Shown: positions 1 to 6,125 of the stretch, in pieces
Layout of the letters: each line of letters starts with the position of its first letter
Position numbering within the stretch: the stretch's first letter is position 1
Made by a program: the position numbers and the translations under genes
Notes under the pieces: model-generated
Database searches by the model: none
Seen by the model: only the letters and a program-made list of their open reading frames with translations
Told to the model about the DNA's origin: nothing
Assembly: GCA_945907105.1 (NCBI GenBank)
Contig: CAMDSB010000049.1
Location: 1-7,469 of the forward strand
From: Rickettsia typhi
GTDB taxonomy: Bacteria > Pseudomonadota > Alphaproteobacteria > Rickettsiales > Rickettsiaceae
Reading direction: 5' to 3'
DNA: 7,469 nt

Positions 1-80
1 GTTGCTGTTTTTGCTGCAAAACTAGCTGCTTGATAAGCTTTGGTATCTGTATTAAAATTTGTATAGTTGATGTTAATCAC
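1..80 (-). CDS. Possible hypothetical protein, N-terminal fragment, GTG start
   Basis: A minus-strand frame is open from a GTG (78-80) to the window edge and would encode about 26 residues beginning V/M-ININ and containing YQAASFAAKTA. An AAGGA Shine-Dalgarno-like sequence lies about nine bases before the GTG, and an in-frame TAA a little further upstream rules out a longer N-terminus. It follows the Trm112 gene in the same direction after about 100 bases, so it could be a trailing gene of that cluster. I do not recognise the family. The fragment is too short to exclude a chance open frame. Confidence 0.3.
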   Translation of the reverse strand, partial: MININYTNFNTDTKAYQAASFAAKTA

Positions 81-181
81 TGTATATAGTCCTTAAGTTG
101 GATAATAAAAAACATACAACTTGCCTCAGCTAATTCATCACCATTTAGATAAGTAACTGTTTGTTATTTAGCGTAGATGTA

Positions 182-406
182 CTAAATCTCTACTTTTTCG
201 CTCTCCTCAATACTTGTCCTTATTTTAGAGCTATCGAGAGGGATTTTTTTTGCTTCTGATGCTAAAAGCATGGGTATGCCATCTATTATAGGATACATAA
301 GGCGAGCTTTTTTACTAATTAGTACCGATTGATCCTGATCATAGATCAATTTTTCTCCAGAAATTGGACAAACAATTAGATTTAATAATTCTGTGGATAA
401 TTTCAT
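182..406 (-). CDS. Trm112 family (UPF0434/YcaR-like) small protein
   Basis: This is a 74-residue cytosolic protein of the Trm112 family. Eukaryotic and archaeal members stabilise and activate methyltransferases acting on tRNA, rRNA and release factors; the role of bacterial short forms is less clear. The family signature is visible: LLNLIVCPISGEKL near residues 7-20 (one Cys at 13 in the CP motif), then YPIIDGIPMLL at 38-48. Only one of the metal-binding cysteines of larger homologues is present, which is usual for bacterial members. The length fits the family. It lies 11 bases after the stop of the small gene upstream on the same strand, so it is probably the last or next-to-last gene of the ffh cluster. 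No strong Shine-Dalgarno is seen, but the start is supported by the family N-terminus. Confidence 0.85.
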   Translation of the reverse strand: MKLSTELLNLIVCPISGEKLIYDQDQSVLISKKARLMYPIIDGIPMLLASEAKKIPLDSSKIRTSIEESEKVEI

Positions 407-417
407 TTTATATTAAT

Positions 418-627
418 TTAACCTAAGCTTTTCGCGCTATTCCAAGGAAGAACTACACCGTTTGGATCAAGGACTATATCACCAGATTCATCATATTCTG
501 CTGCAAAAAAAGAGCGTCGATTAGCAATCAACTTAACGGGTTTAATTTTTTTGCCATTATGAAAATATTCCTTGGCTTGGCCACGCCCTTCTGGGTTATT
601 TTTTGAGGCGATCTTTGCTTTAGACAT
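418..627 (-). CDS. Conserved small protein of unknown function downstream of ffh
   Basis: This is a 69-residue basic protein with no signal peptide or membrane segment, so probably cytosolic. It has an N-terminal KNNPEGRGQAKEYFHNGKKI stretch, then a stretch reading AAEYDESGDIVLDPNG and a terminal LPWNSAK. The sequence looks like a conserved hypothetical family that I associate from memory with alphaproteobacteria; I know no function for it. It sits 59 bases after ffh and 11 bases before the Trm112 gene on the same strand, so one transcript is likely. Only a weak AAAAG-like sequence precedes the ATG. Coding status rests on the position in a tight unidirectional cluster and the protein-like composition. 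Confidence 0.75.
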   Translation of the reverse strand: MSKAKIASKNNPEGRGQAKEYFHNGKKIKPVKLIANRRSFFAAEYDESGDIVLDPNGVVLPWNSAKSLG

Positions 628-686
628 AACTTTTTACTTACAATTACTTGATATTGAGGGGATAATAAGAATTTTTTGCCAAATAG

Positions 687-2036
687 TCAAGAGAAAAGTT
701 TACCAATCCCACTTCTCATTAAGGATTTCTGATCCATTTTAGAAGCTTTTTTCATCATAGTACTAATTTGCATAAATTGCTTCAACAAGACATTGACTTG
801 AGGAACGGTTGTGCCAGAACCAGAGGCTATTCTCTTTCTTCTTGAGGCATTAAGTAGCGATGGGTTCATTCGTTCTTTCCTGGTCATTGAGAGTACTATA
901 GCTTCTTGAGAAACTAGTGTTTTGTCTCCTGCGTTTACGTCACCTATTTTATTTGTAAGCTTTGAAATCCCTGGTATCATACTTAGCATGCTGCTCATGC
1001 CTCCAAGTTTTTTAATCATTTTGATTTGTGCTATATAATCCTCAAGGTCAAATTTACCTTTTTTGAATCGGGCTGCAGCTTTTTCCGCTTCATTCTGATC
1101 AATAACACTTGCAGCTTTTTCAACAAACGACAAGATGTCTCCCATGTCTAGAATCCGAGAAGCGATTCTTTTAGCATCAAACTCCTCGAAGTCTGATGGC
1201 TTCTCCCCAGTACTTAAGAATTTAATTGGTTTGCCAGTTACATGCCTTACACTTAGGGCCGCTCCGCCTCGTGAGTCCCCATCAATCCTTGACAATATCA
1301 CCCCAGAAATGCTTAACTTTTCTTCAAAAGCACTTGCAACTGCGATGGAATCTTGTCCAATCATGGAATCGATAACTAGTAAAGTTTCAGTAGGTTCAAT
1401 AATTCTTTTAATAGAAGCTACTTCTGTTATCATCGTATCATCAATATGCAAGCGTCCTGCGCTATCATAAATTACTACGTCATAGCCAGATAGTTTAGAC
1501 TCCTTTAATGCTCGGTTTGTAATTTCTAACGGTTGTTGTTCTTTAATAATTTCAAGGCTATCTACACCAATATCTTTTGCAAGAATTGCTAACTGATCTT
1601 GAGCAGCTGGTCTATATGTATCTAGGGACACTAGTAATACATGCTTATTTTGCTTTTTTAGTTTTAGGGCTAGCTTTGCACTGGCGGTAGTTTTGCCGCT
1701 ACCTTGCAAGCCAACAATTAGTATGTTTACTGGCGGGGTGCTATTTAAATTTAGCTTAGCTTCATTCTCCGTTGGAGATAGCAAATTGACCATCTCATCA
1801 TTAATGATCTTTATGACCATTTGTGCTGGAGATACAGATTTAATTACTTCTTGCCCTTTTGCTCTTTCTTTGACGTTCGCAATAAATTCTCTCACCACAG
1901 GTAGTGCAACATCAGCTTCAAGCAAAGCAATTCGGATATCGCGCATTGCTGAATCGATTTGTTCTTCAGTTAGAGCCCCGCGTCCTTTGATTTTATCAAA
2001 GATTTTGGTTAGATTTTGTGTTAATGTTTGAAACAT
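687..2036 (-). CDS. ffh: Signal recognition particle GTPase Ffh (SRP54)
   Basis: Ffh binds 4.5S RNA and the signal sequences of nascent inner-membrane proteins, and delivers ribosomes to the receptor FtsY through paired GTP hydrolysis. The 449-residue product is full length. The N domain (about 1-90) has the ALLEADVALPVV helix motif. The G domain (about 95-295) has the P-loop GLQGSGKTT (109-117), DTYRPAAQ (139-146), DSAGR (191-195), VIDSMIGQD (221-229), SRID (249-252) and GDSRGG (253-258). The methionine-rich M domain (about 327-440) has LGGMSSMLSMIPG and the RNA-binding SRRKRIASGSGTTV (398-411). DSAGR replaces the usual DTAGR, and MIGQD the usual MTGQD. It heads a leftward cluster with two small genes. 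No Shine-Dalgarno is evident before the ATG, but the MFQTLTQNLTKIF start matches the family N-terminus. Confidence 0.98.
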   Translation of the reverse strand: MFQTLTQNLTKIFDKIKGRGALTEEQIDSAMRDIRIALLEADVALPVVREFIANVKERAKGQEVIKSVSPAQMVIKIINDEMVNLLSPTENEAKLNLNSTPPVNILIVGLQGSGKTTASAKLALKLKKQNKHVLLVSLDTYRPAAQDQLAILAKDIGVDSLEIIKEQQPLEITNRALKESKLSGYDVVIYDSAGRLHIDDTMITEVASIKRIIEPTETLLVIDSMIGQDSIAVASAFEEKLSISGVILSRIDGDSRGGAALSVRHVTGKPIKFLSTGEKPSDFEEFDAKRIASRILDMGDILSFVEKAASVIDQNEAEKAAARFKKGKFDLEDYIAQIKMIKKLGGMSSMLSMIPGISKLTNKIGDVNAGDKTLVSQEAIVLSMTRKERMNPSLLNASRRKRIASGSGTTVPQVNVLLKQFMQISTMMKKASKMDQKSLMRSGIGKLFS

Positions 2037-2066
2037 AAAGGTTTAAAGCATATATTCTAAATTATC

Positions 2067-2081
2067 AGCATAGGATATGCT
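2067..2081. promoter_or_regulatory. Short palindrome upstream of ffh
   Basis: AGCATA-GGA-TATGCT is a perfect inverted repeat (six-base arms, three-base spacer) 31 bases before the ffh start codon, within the divergent ffh/alkC-like intergenic region. It could be a small operator or a leader hairpin. Arms of this length also arise by chance in A+T-rich DNA, so the assignment is tentative. Confidence 0.25.
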
Positions 2082-2156
2082 AAGAATAATATAAATTCAA
2101 GTAATCATATTCTCCCGATCGACCCAAAAATGTAAGCTGTATCTTCTAGTAGCAAA

Positions 2157-2174
2157 TTTAGAAGAACTTCTAAA
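2157..2174. promoter_or_regulatory. Perfect 18-base palindrome before the alkC-like gene, candidate operator
   Basis: TTTAGAAG-AA-CTTCTAAA has perfect eight-base arms around a two-base centre. It ends five bases before a good Shine-Dalgarno (AAGGA at 2181-2185) and 16 bases before the ATG of the alkylation repair gene. A further half-site, CTTCTA, lies at 2143-2148, ten bases from the TAGAAG of the main palindrome, so two alternative pairings exist. The position fits a repressor site over the transcription start or a leader hairpin that controls translation. The regulator is unknown; it does not match the LexA sites I know. Confidence 0.45.
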
Positions 2175-2190
2175 AAAGAAAAGGATATTT

Positions 2191-2916
2191 ATGAAAAAAC
2201 AAATCCCGCTAGATATTGTAAATCAGCTGAATAAAGGTGAGAGAGAAGCTTCAAATTTAATGGAATTTTTAGCAGTAGATCTTAATATATTACTTGAAAA
2301 TAATATCCCGGAATTTAACCGTCCCCAGTTACCCCAATCTTTAGGGGTTACTAAGAAGCTAAAATTTGTGGCGGTATCATTGCAAGCGCAGTTTGGATTT
2401 AAAATTTTTGACACACTTAAGATGCATAGATCTGATACAATCAGGGCTCTGGCTTGCTATCTTTTAGGGGAGCAAAACTTATCTTTTGCAGAAAAATTAA
2501 CTCTAATTAAGTTGCTTGCCGATGACCGAAACTCGGGTGTTAGAGAGTGGGCGTGGATGGGGTTGCGAAATCATTTTATACAAGAATTAGCTAGTTCTAT
2601 AAAGTTACTTAGCTCTTGGTCGCAAGATCCAACTGATAATATCAGAAGATTTGCTTCTGAACTCAGTAGGCCAAGAGGTGTTTGGTGTTCACATATTAGA
2701 GAATTTAGGCAAGAACCTTGGCTTGGCCTTGAAATAATAGAGCCATTACGATCTGATAAGGCAAAATATGTTCAATTATCGGTTGGTAACTGGCTCAACG
2801 ATGCGGGTAAAGATCAAGCTGAATGGGTAAGGAATTTATGCAGTATGTGGAGTAAAAACTCGCCTACTCCACATACCGCGAAGATCTGTAAAAGAGCTAT
2901 GAGAAATTTGACCTAA
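2191..2916 (+). CDS. DNA alkylation repair protein, AlkC/AlkD-like HEAT-repeat glycosylase
   Basis: This 241-residue, all-helical protein resembles the AlkC/AlkD superfamily of alkylpurine DNA glycosylases, which use HEAT-like repeats to grip DNA and excise 3-methyladenine or 7-methylguanine. Repeat helices run through most of it. Recognisable parts are DNIRRFASELSRPRGVW (149-165) and YVQLSVGNWLNDAGKDQAEWV (193-213), very like the AlkC-group pattern of an RRFASE..RPR repeat followed by YV..SV.N.LND..K. AAGGA lies five bases before the ATG, supporting this start. A perfect palindrome precedes it, suggesting specific regulation. Its 3' end takes part in a direct repeat: the last 11 codons recur near 5350. 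In the ancestral arrangement it was probably convergent with the VUT-like gene. The family call is firm; the exact substrate is inferred. Confidence 0.82.
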   Translation: MKKQIPLDIVNQLNKGEREASNLMEFLAVDLNILLENNIPEFNRPQLPQSLGVTKKLKFVAVSLQAQFGFKIFDTLKMHRSDTIRALACYLLGEQNLSFAEKLTLIKLLADDRNSGVREWAWMGLRNHFIQELASSIKLLSSWSQDPTDNIRRFASELSRPRGVWCSHIREFRQEPWLGLEIIEPLRSDKAKYVQLSVGNWLNDAGKDQAEWVRNLCSMWSKNSPTPHTAKICKRAMRNLT

Positions 2917-2989
2917 CTTACTGCATGGCTTTAAATTCTTTCTGTAAGCACGAGACTACAAACAAACACGGGCATAGGGGCATACAATA
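2880..2989. repeat. Direct repeat, copy 1 (alkC-like / VUT junction)
   Basis: This segment is repeated at 5349-5453 in the same orientation. It holds the last 11 codons and stop of the alkC-like gene, then the 3' end of a minus-strand VUT gene. Across the alkC part only one base differs in about 40 (ATCTG versus ATTTG). The VUT part shows about ten percent substitutions, a three-base gap and a gap of about eight bases. Here the alkC side is functional and the VUT side is a relic. Confidence 0.88.
2918..2989 (-). pseudogene. 3'-end fragment of a VUT/YhhQ-like transporter gene
   Basis: Read on the minus strand from 2989, this still encodes a C-terminal tail ending FVVSCLQKEFKAMQ and a stop at 2918-2920. 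The intact gene at 5387-5953 ends FVASYLRKQFKAMQN. The similarity stops near 2989, where sequence leading into the transposase relic begins. It overlaps no functional gene and is best explained as the leftover end of a second or former VUT copy, cut off by the rearrangement that placed the insert here. Confidence 0.75.
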
Positions 2990-3009
2990 TACGCGCAGAG
3001 CAGAAGAAT

Positions 3010-3372
3010 ATGGAAAAAGCTTCATATAGCACAGCCACCGGGAATAACAGAGTGATTACAGGTGCTACAACGACTTGTCATAATAAAGACGATATATCGC
3101 AAGTTTAAATTAAAACCTTGCTTGCAAACGTCAATACACAGGAGGTTATAGCTGACCCAGGCTACGATAGCGAAAGACATATACCAAATGTTGCGAGCTA
3201 AGGCCGTGAAGCCAAAGATTAGAGCGCCAAACCATCGTTTCTGTTAGGAAGACAAAAACTGAGCGTCAGCAGAGTGCTGCGTATCAACAAACCAAAGGTT
3301 ATCATGCATGGAGGAATAAGAACAAATATGGACGTATCATAATCGGCTTCTCTTATCTTTCTGGAGGAAATA
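3010..3372 (+). pseudogene. Degraded IS5-like DDE transposase remnant
   Basis: Frame fragments of a DDE transposase can be followed across this non-genic stretch. From the ATG at 3010, one frame gives NNRVITGATTTCHNKDD, a stop at 3106, then KTLLANVNTQE and VIADPGYDSERHIPNVAS, resembling the 'vIADkGYDs' catalytic strand of IS5-type enzymes. After a stop at 3199 the similarity moves to another frame: VRKTKTERQ, then KGYHAWRNKNKYGR (3297-3338), like the segment just before the last catalytic Glu in that group. Internal stops, at least one frameshift, and loss of the N-terminus and the C-terminal Glu region show that it is dead. No terminal inverted repeats could be assigned. It may have taken part in assembling the insert between the junction repeats. 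Confidence 0.6.
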
Positions 3373-3413
3373 GTAGTGTAGGAGTTGTTGTTTGGGTAAT
3401 GTCTCCCTTTTGT

Positions 3414-3443
3414 TGCCACAACTCGTGGCTCATAGTTGTGGCA
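3414..3443. repeat. Inverted repeat with perfect 10-base arms
   Basis: TGCCACAACT and AGTTGTGGCA flank a ten-base loop. The hairpin is more G+C-rich than its surroundings and lies between the transposase relic and the 3' end of the phosphoethanolamine transferase gene. It is followed on the plus strand by TATTTTA, which is too weak for a clear intrinsic terminator. It may be a terminator or a leftover mobile-element end. Confidence 0.5.
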
Positions 3444-3511
3444 TATTTTACAAGGTTGCGTTAAGCAAATAATTTCTTTAATTGTGTATGTCACTACGAT
3501 TTTTATCTTTA

Positions 3512-3547
3512 ATTTTGCTAAAATAGTTTTCTAAACTATGACAAAAT
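3512..3547. repeat. Imperfect 36-base palindrome
   Basis: An inner perfect pair, ATAGTTT-TCT-AAACTAT (3523-3539), is nested inside an outer pair, ATTTTG (3512-3517) and CAAAAT (3542-3547). It sits in the gap between the transposase relic and the transferase gene, about 120 bases past that gene's stop. It could be a bidirectional terminator-like hairpin or a small palindromic repeat. The rest of 3373-3666 shows no gene that I can support. Confidence 0.4.
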
Positions 3548-3666
3548 ATAGATTTTTGTTTAAAGTTAAATACGTTTGTATACATAAACCCATTTCAAAA
3601 TTTTTTAAAACGTCTAAATGTCTAATTATCTTACTTCAACACACAATCTTAGAGAGTTATACACTT

Positions 3667-5256
3667 TTAATTATGACTTTTGCAAATACTCTTATCCTTA
3701 TCTATCGATTCAGAAGTAATTCCTGCGCAATCCATTATTGAATGAAATACATAGGATTGATCAATTTTTAGAGAAATATTACTTTTTATATTGTTAAAAA
3801 ATATCTGATAATCTTGTTTTGATAATAAACTATTAGACATCCATACAAAAAATGGTATATGAATTTGTTCTATTGGGGCGGATTCTAAAGGAGTTGCATG
3901 AGCGTATATTCCATTTTCTCCTAAAGATTCTCCATGATCTGAGAGATATATTAAAATAGCATTGTTTTTATCTAAGATTTTTATTAGCTCAGATAAAAAA
4001 TAATCAGTATATAAAATACTATTATCATAGGAGTTATTTAGTTTTTCAAGATCCCTGCACTCATTAACAGAGTAATATAATTCATTATTCAAACATGTGG
4101 GTTTAAATTTTCTAAAACTTTCGGGATAACGTAAATCATATAGCCTATGACTTCCAATCGTATGCAAAATTATCAAATTATGTTTATTTTGGTTTATAAC
4201 TTTTTGTACGTAAGGTAATAAATCCATATCATAATTATTGCCAGTTTTAGCAAACCTTATATCATCGCTCAATAAATAATTATTCGCTTCCTTTACAATT
4301 TCATTAATCATGCTATAACGAGCATCTTGATTGGAAAACCAATAAGTATCAAACCCTAAACCATTGAAAGCTTGTATAAATGAAGATAAATCTCCTCTAT
4401 TATCCTTTTGCATAATTCGCTGTACTCCCATAACTGTATTTGTAGCCAGAGAGTAAGCGTGTGGGTAAGTTATCAGGTTCTTAATTTTTGATAGATTTGG
4501 TGTTGTGTTCTTTTTATAACCATTGATATCAAAGTGATCACTTCTAGCAGATTCTCCAATGACTAATACCACATTAATATGATCCTTATCTTTCCTGCTA
4601 AAATCAAAATGCTTATTAATGTTATTCCTTAACTCTTTATTATTATTATGGAGGAGCCAGTAGTTCTTTGCTGTCAAAATAAAATTAAATGGCATAAACG
4701 AACAGAGCGAATTTGATATATAACGAAGCTTGTATGATTTATTTGGAAGTATTATTAGAGCGCTTGAGATAGCAATAATAAGTATAGAAAAATATACCTT
4801 CTTACTAATTTTAGGTAGATTACACTTCATTACCCAAATAATCAAAATACATGGTAATATAATAAAAAGCGCCATCCATATTAACAGTGACAAATTAAAT
4901 AATTCTGATACTTCATTGGTATTAGTAGCTAAAACACTTTCAACTAAGCTACTAGAGATAATAATTTTATAGTAATATTTATAATAATTTATAAAACTAG
5001 ATAAAATGAACAACAGAAAAATAACAGATAAAAACAATAGCTTAGAAAATGATACAAGAAAACATATAAACCAAAGCGAAATAAACAAAATCATGCTCAC
5101 GCTTACAAATTCAGCGAGCTTCAAAATTGAATATACATCCAATAAATATAATATATTTGTACTAAATAGTAAGATAGCTGTAAATATTTGGTGCTCTATA
5201 CCAACCCACTTTGAAGTCATACAGGATCTTCCATCCAATTGTTTAAATTCATACAT
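3667..5256 (-). CDS. Phosphoethanolamine transferase, EptA/CptA type (sulfatase fold)
   Basis: This is an inner-membrane enzyme that transfers phosphoethanolamine from phosphatidylethanolamine to lipid A or core sugars on the periplasmic side; in other bacteria this lowers surface charge and cationic peptide binding. The 529 residues begin with about five membrane helices (roughly 23-40, 50-70, 72-90, 120-142, 155-171). The periplasmic catalytic domain has IGESARSDHFDINGY (metal ligand Glu235), SLATNTV (nucleophile Thr272 or Thr274), LHTIGSH (365-370), C400 in NECRDLEKLNNSYDNSI followed by LYTDYFL, and LSDHGES (Asp440, His441) with YAHATP (His453). All expected active-site elements are present. 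The ATG at 5256 lacks a Shine-Dalgarno, whereas the in-frame ATG at 5220 has GGAAG seven bases upstream, so translation may start there. The gene looks more A+T-rich than ffh and lies inside the repeat-bounded insert, suggesting acquisition. Family assignment is firm; the exact acceptor is not known. Confidence 0.9.
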   Translation of the reverse strand: MYEFKQLDGRSCMTSKWVGIEHQIFTAILLFSTNILYLLDVYSILKLAEFVSVSMILFISLWFICFLVSFSKLLFLSVIFLLFILSSFINYYKYYYKIIISSSLVESVLATNTNEVSELFNLSLLIWMALFIILPCILIIWVMKCNLPKISKKVYFSILIIAISSALIILPNKSYKLRYISNSLCSFMPFNFILTAKNYWLLHNNNKELRNNINKHFDFSRKDKDHINVVLVIGESARSDHFDINGYKKNTTPNLSKIKNLITYPHAYSLATNTVMGVQRIMQKDNRGDLSSFIQAFNGLGFDTYWFSNQDARYSMINEIVKEANNYLLSDDIRFAKTGNNYDMDLLPYVQKVINQNKHNLIILHTIGSHRLYDLRYPESFRKFKPTCLNNELYYSVNECRDLEKLNNSYDNSILYTDYFLSELIKILDKNNAILIYLSDHGESLGENGIYAHATPLESAPIEQIHIPFFVWMSNSLLSKQDYQIFFNNIKSNISLKIDQSYVFHSIMDCAGITSESIDKDKSICKSHN

Positions 5257-5348
5257 AAGATACTACATATCGTATTTGGTGTAATTAAAAATTAAATACC
5301 ATTTAATCCAAATTTTTTACTTGACTCTTAAGGCAGTATCAAAGCCTG

Positions 5349-5453
5349 GAAGATTTGTAAAAGAGCTATGAGAAATTTGACCTAACTTAATTCTGCATGG
5401 CTTTAAATTGTTTCCGTAAGTAAGAGGCTACAAACAAACATAGGCATACAATA
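5349..5453. repeat. Direct repeat, copy 2 (alkC-like / VUT junction)
   Basis: This is the second copy of the segment at 2880-2989. Here the VUT side is the functional 3' end of the intact gene, and the alkC side is a relic. Together with copy 1 it encloses about 2.4 kb holding the transposase remnant and the phosphoethanolamine transferase gene. Homologous recombination between the copies would delete that segment and restore a simple convergent alkC-like/VUT pair. Confidence 0.88.
5350..5385 (+). pseudogene. 3'-end fragment of the alkC-like gene
   Basis: Eleven codons plus stop encode KICKRAMRNLT, identical to the C-terminus of the intact protein at 2191-2916. The frame meets a stop at 5329-5331 and similarity is lost before about 5345, so only the tail remains. 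It lies between the start of the transferase gene and the stop of the VUT-like gene and has no plausible function of its own. Confidence 0.8.
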
Positions 5454-5953
5454 AATGCATAAATGCATTTATATGCTACTTCATAAGTAAATATAGAAAC
5501 AACTCTATTTAGAGAAAATATATTTATGAAGAATAATGACATAACAATTCCGTCAACTAGTGCGTATGCTGCCAAACTAACAAAATTACTTACATAAAAA
5601 TTGTGTTTTATTCTTAATCTAGAAAGTAAATTTAAACCAACGTAGGATGATACTAGTACTGATAGCAAAGAGGCTAGTACTAAGCCATTAATAAGCTCAT
5701 CATGAATATAATATTTCAAATTCCACATCAGGGCAAAGCTTATTACCACTGATAATATTATACTGTTAATGGCTTTTTTGATCCCATGCAATTCTGATAT
5801 TATATTTAGAGTTAAAGCCAAAAAAGTGAACATCAAAGAACAATCTGATATTTTATTGTAAAAATTGAGTAACAGAGTAAATGCAAGTGACATGGCAGTG
5901 AGTAATAAGTAAATTTTATTGCTTTTTACTAGGTTATTTAGAACTTTATTCAT
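5387..5953 (-). CDS. VUT family membrane protein (YhhQ-like, putative queuosine precursor transporter)
   Basis: This 188-residue protein has about six hydrophobic segments (roughly 14-31, 38-54, 62-78, 88-109, 122-148, 158-178). Its LTLNIISELHGIKKAI (48-62) resembles the 'TD.i.EvyG.k.AR' motif of the VUT/YhhQ family, and NFVSLAAYALVDGIVMSL (123-140) resembles the family's later 'S...vD...f' helix. E. coli YhhQ imports preQ0/preQ1 for queuosine synthesis. The family Asp of the first motif is Asn50 here, and the protein is somewhat short, so transport of this substrate is an inference. AGAGGAA lies about five bases before the ATG. Its 3' end is part of the junction repeat, with a relic copy at 2918-2989. 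It is divergent from the tRNA-Ser gene. Confidence 0.65.
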   Translation of the reverse strand: MNKVLNNLVKSNKIYLLLTAMSLAFTLLLNFYNKISDCSLMFTFLALTLNIISELHGIKKAINSIILSVVISFALMWNLKYYIHDELINGLVLASLLSVLVSSYVGLNLLSRLRIKHNFYVSNFVSLAAYALVDGIVMSLFFINIFSLNRVVSIFTYEVAYKCIYAFIVCLCLFVASYLRKQFKAMQN

Positions 5954-6079
5954 AGTGATTCCTCTTTATAAGTTGATAGTTTATAAATAGATAAAAATAT
6001 CAAAACAGGCAAGGATATTCTTATAGTGCTCTGGCATAAAATGAGATCTCTTTAATTGCAACTTGATCTCGATATAGTT

Positions 6080-6107
6080 TTGATATAGTATCTGGCTCTC
6101 ATAAATA
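6080..6107 (+). promoter_or_regulatory. Probable sigma-70 promoter of tRNA-Ser
   Basis: TTGATA (6080-6085) and TAAATA (6102-6107) are separated by 16 bases. Transcription would begin about 6114, some 12 bases before the mature 5' end of the tRNA. The hexamers are near consensus, but the region is A+T-rich and alternatives exist. Confidence 0.4.
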
Positions 6108-6125
6108 GTCTTAAATTTTATATAA

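Noticed and set aside
1135..2031. Plus-strand open frames of 111 and 112 codons
   Set aside because: Both lie wholly within ffh on the opposite strand and are composition shadows.
2223..2414. Minus-strand open frame of 63 codons
   Set aside because: It is the antisense shadow of the alkC-like gene.
3219..3494. Minus-strand open frame of 91 codons
   Set aside because: It is antisense to the transposase remnant and hairpin; the plus-strand fragments explain the region better.
3538..3741. Plus-strand open frame of 67 codons
   Set aside because: It starts within a palindrome, has no convincing Shine-Dalgarno, overlaps the 3' end of the transferase gene, and has no recognisable motif.
4730..5284. 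Plus-strand open frames of 80 and 92 codons
   Set aside because: They are antisense to the membrane and N-terminal part of the transferase gene; no independent signals.
5451..5475. Short repeated ATGCATAAATGCAT motif
   Set aside because: It lies inside the VUT coding frame and is explained by A+T-rich codons; no array or spacer structure.
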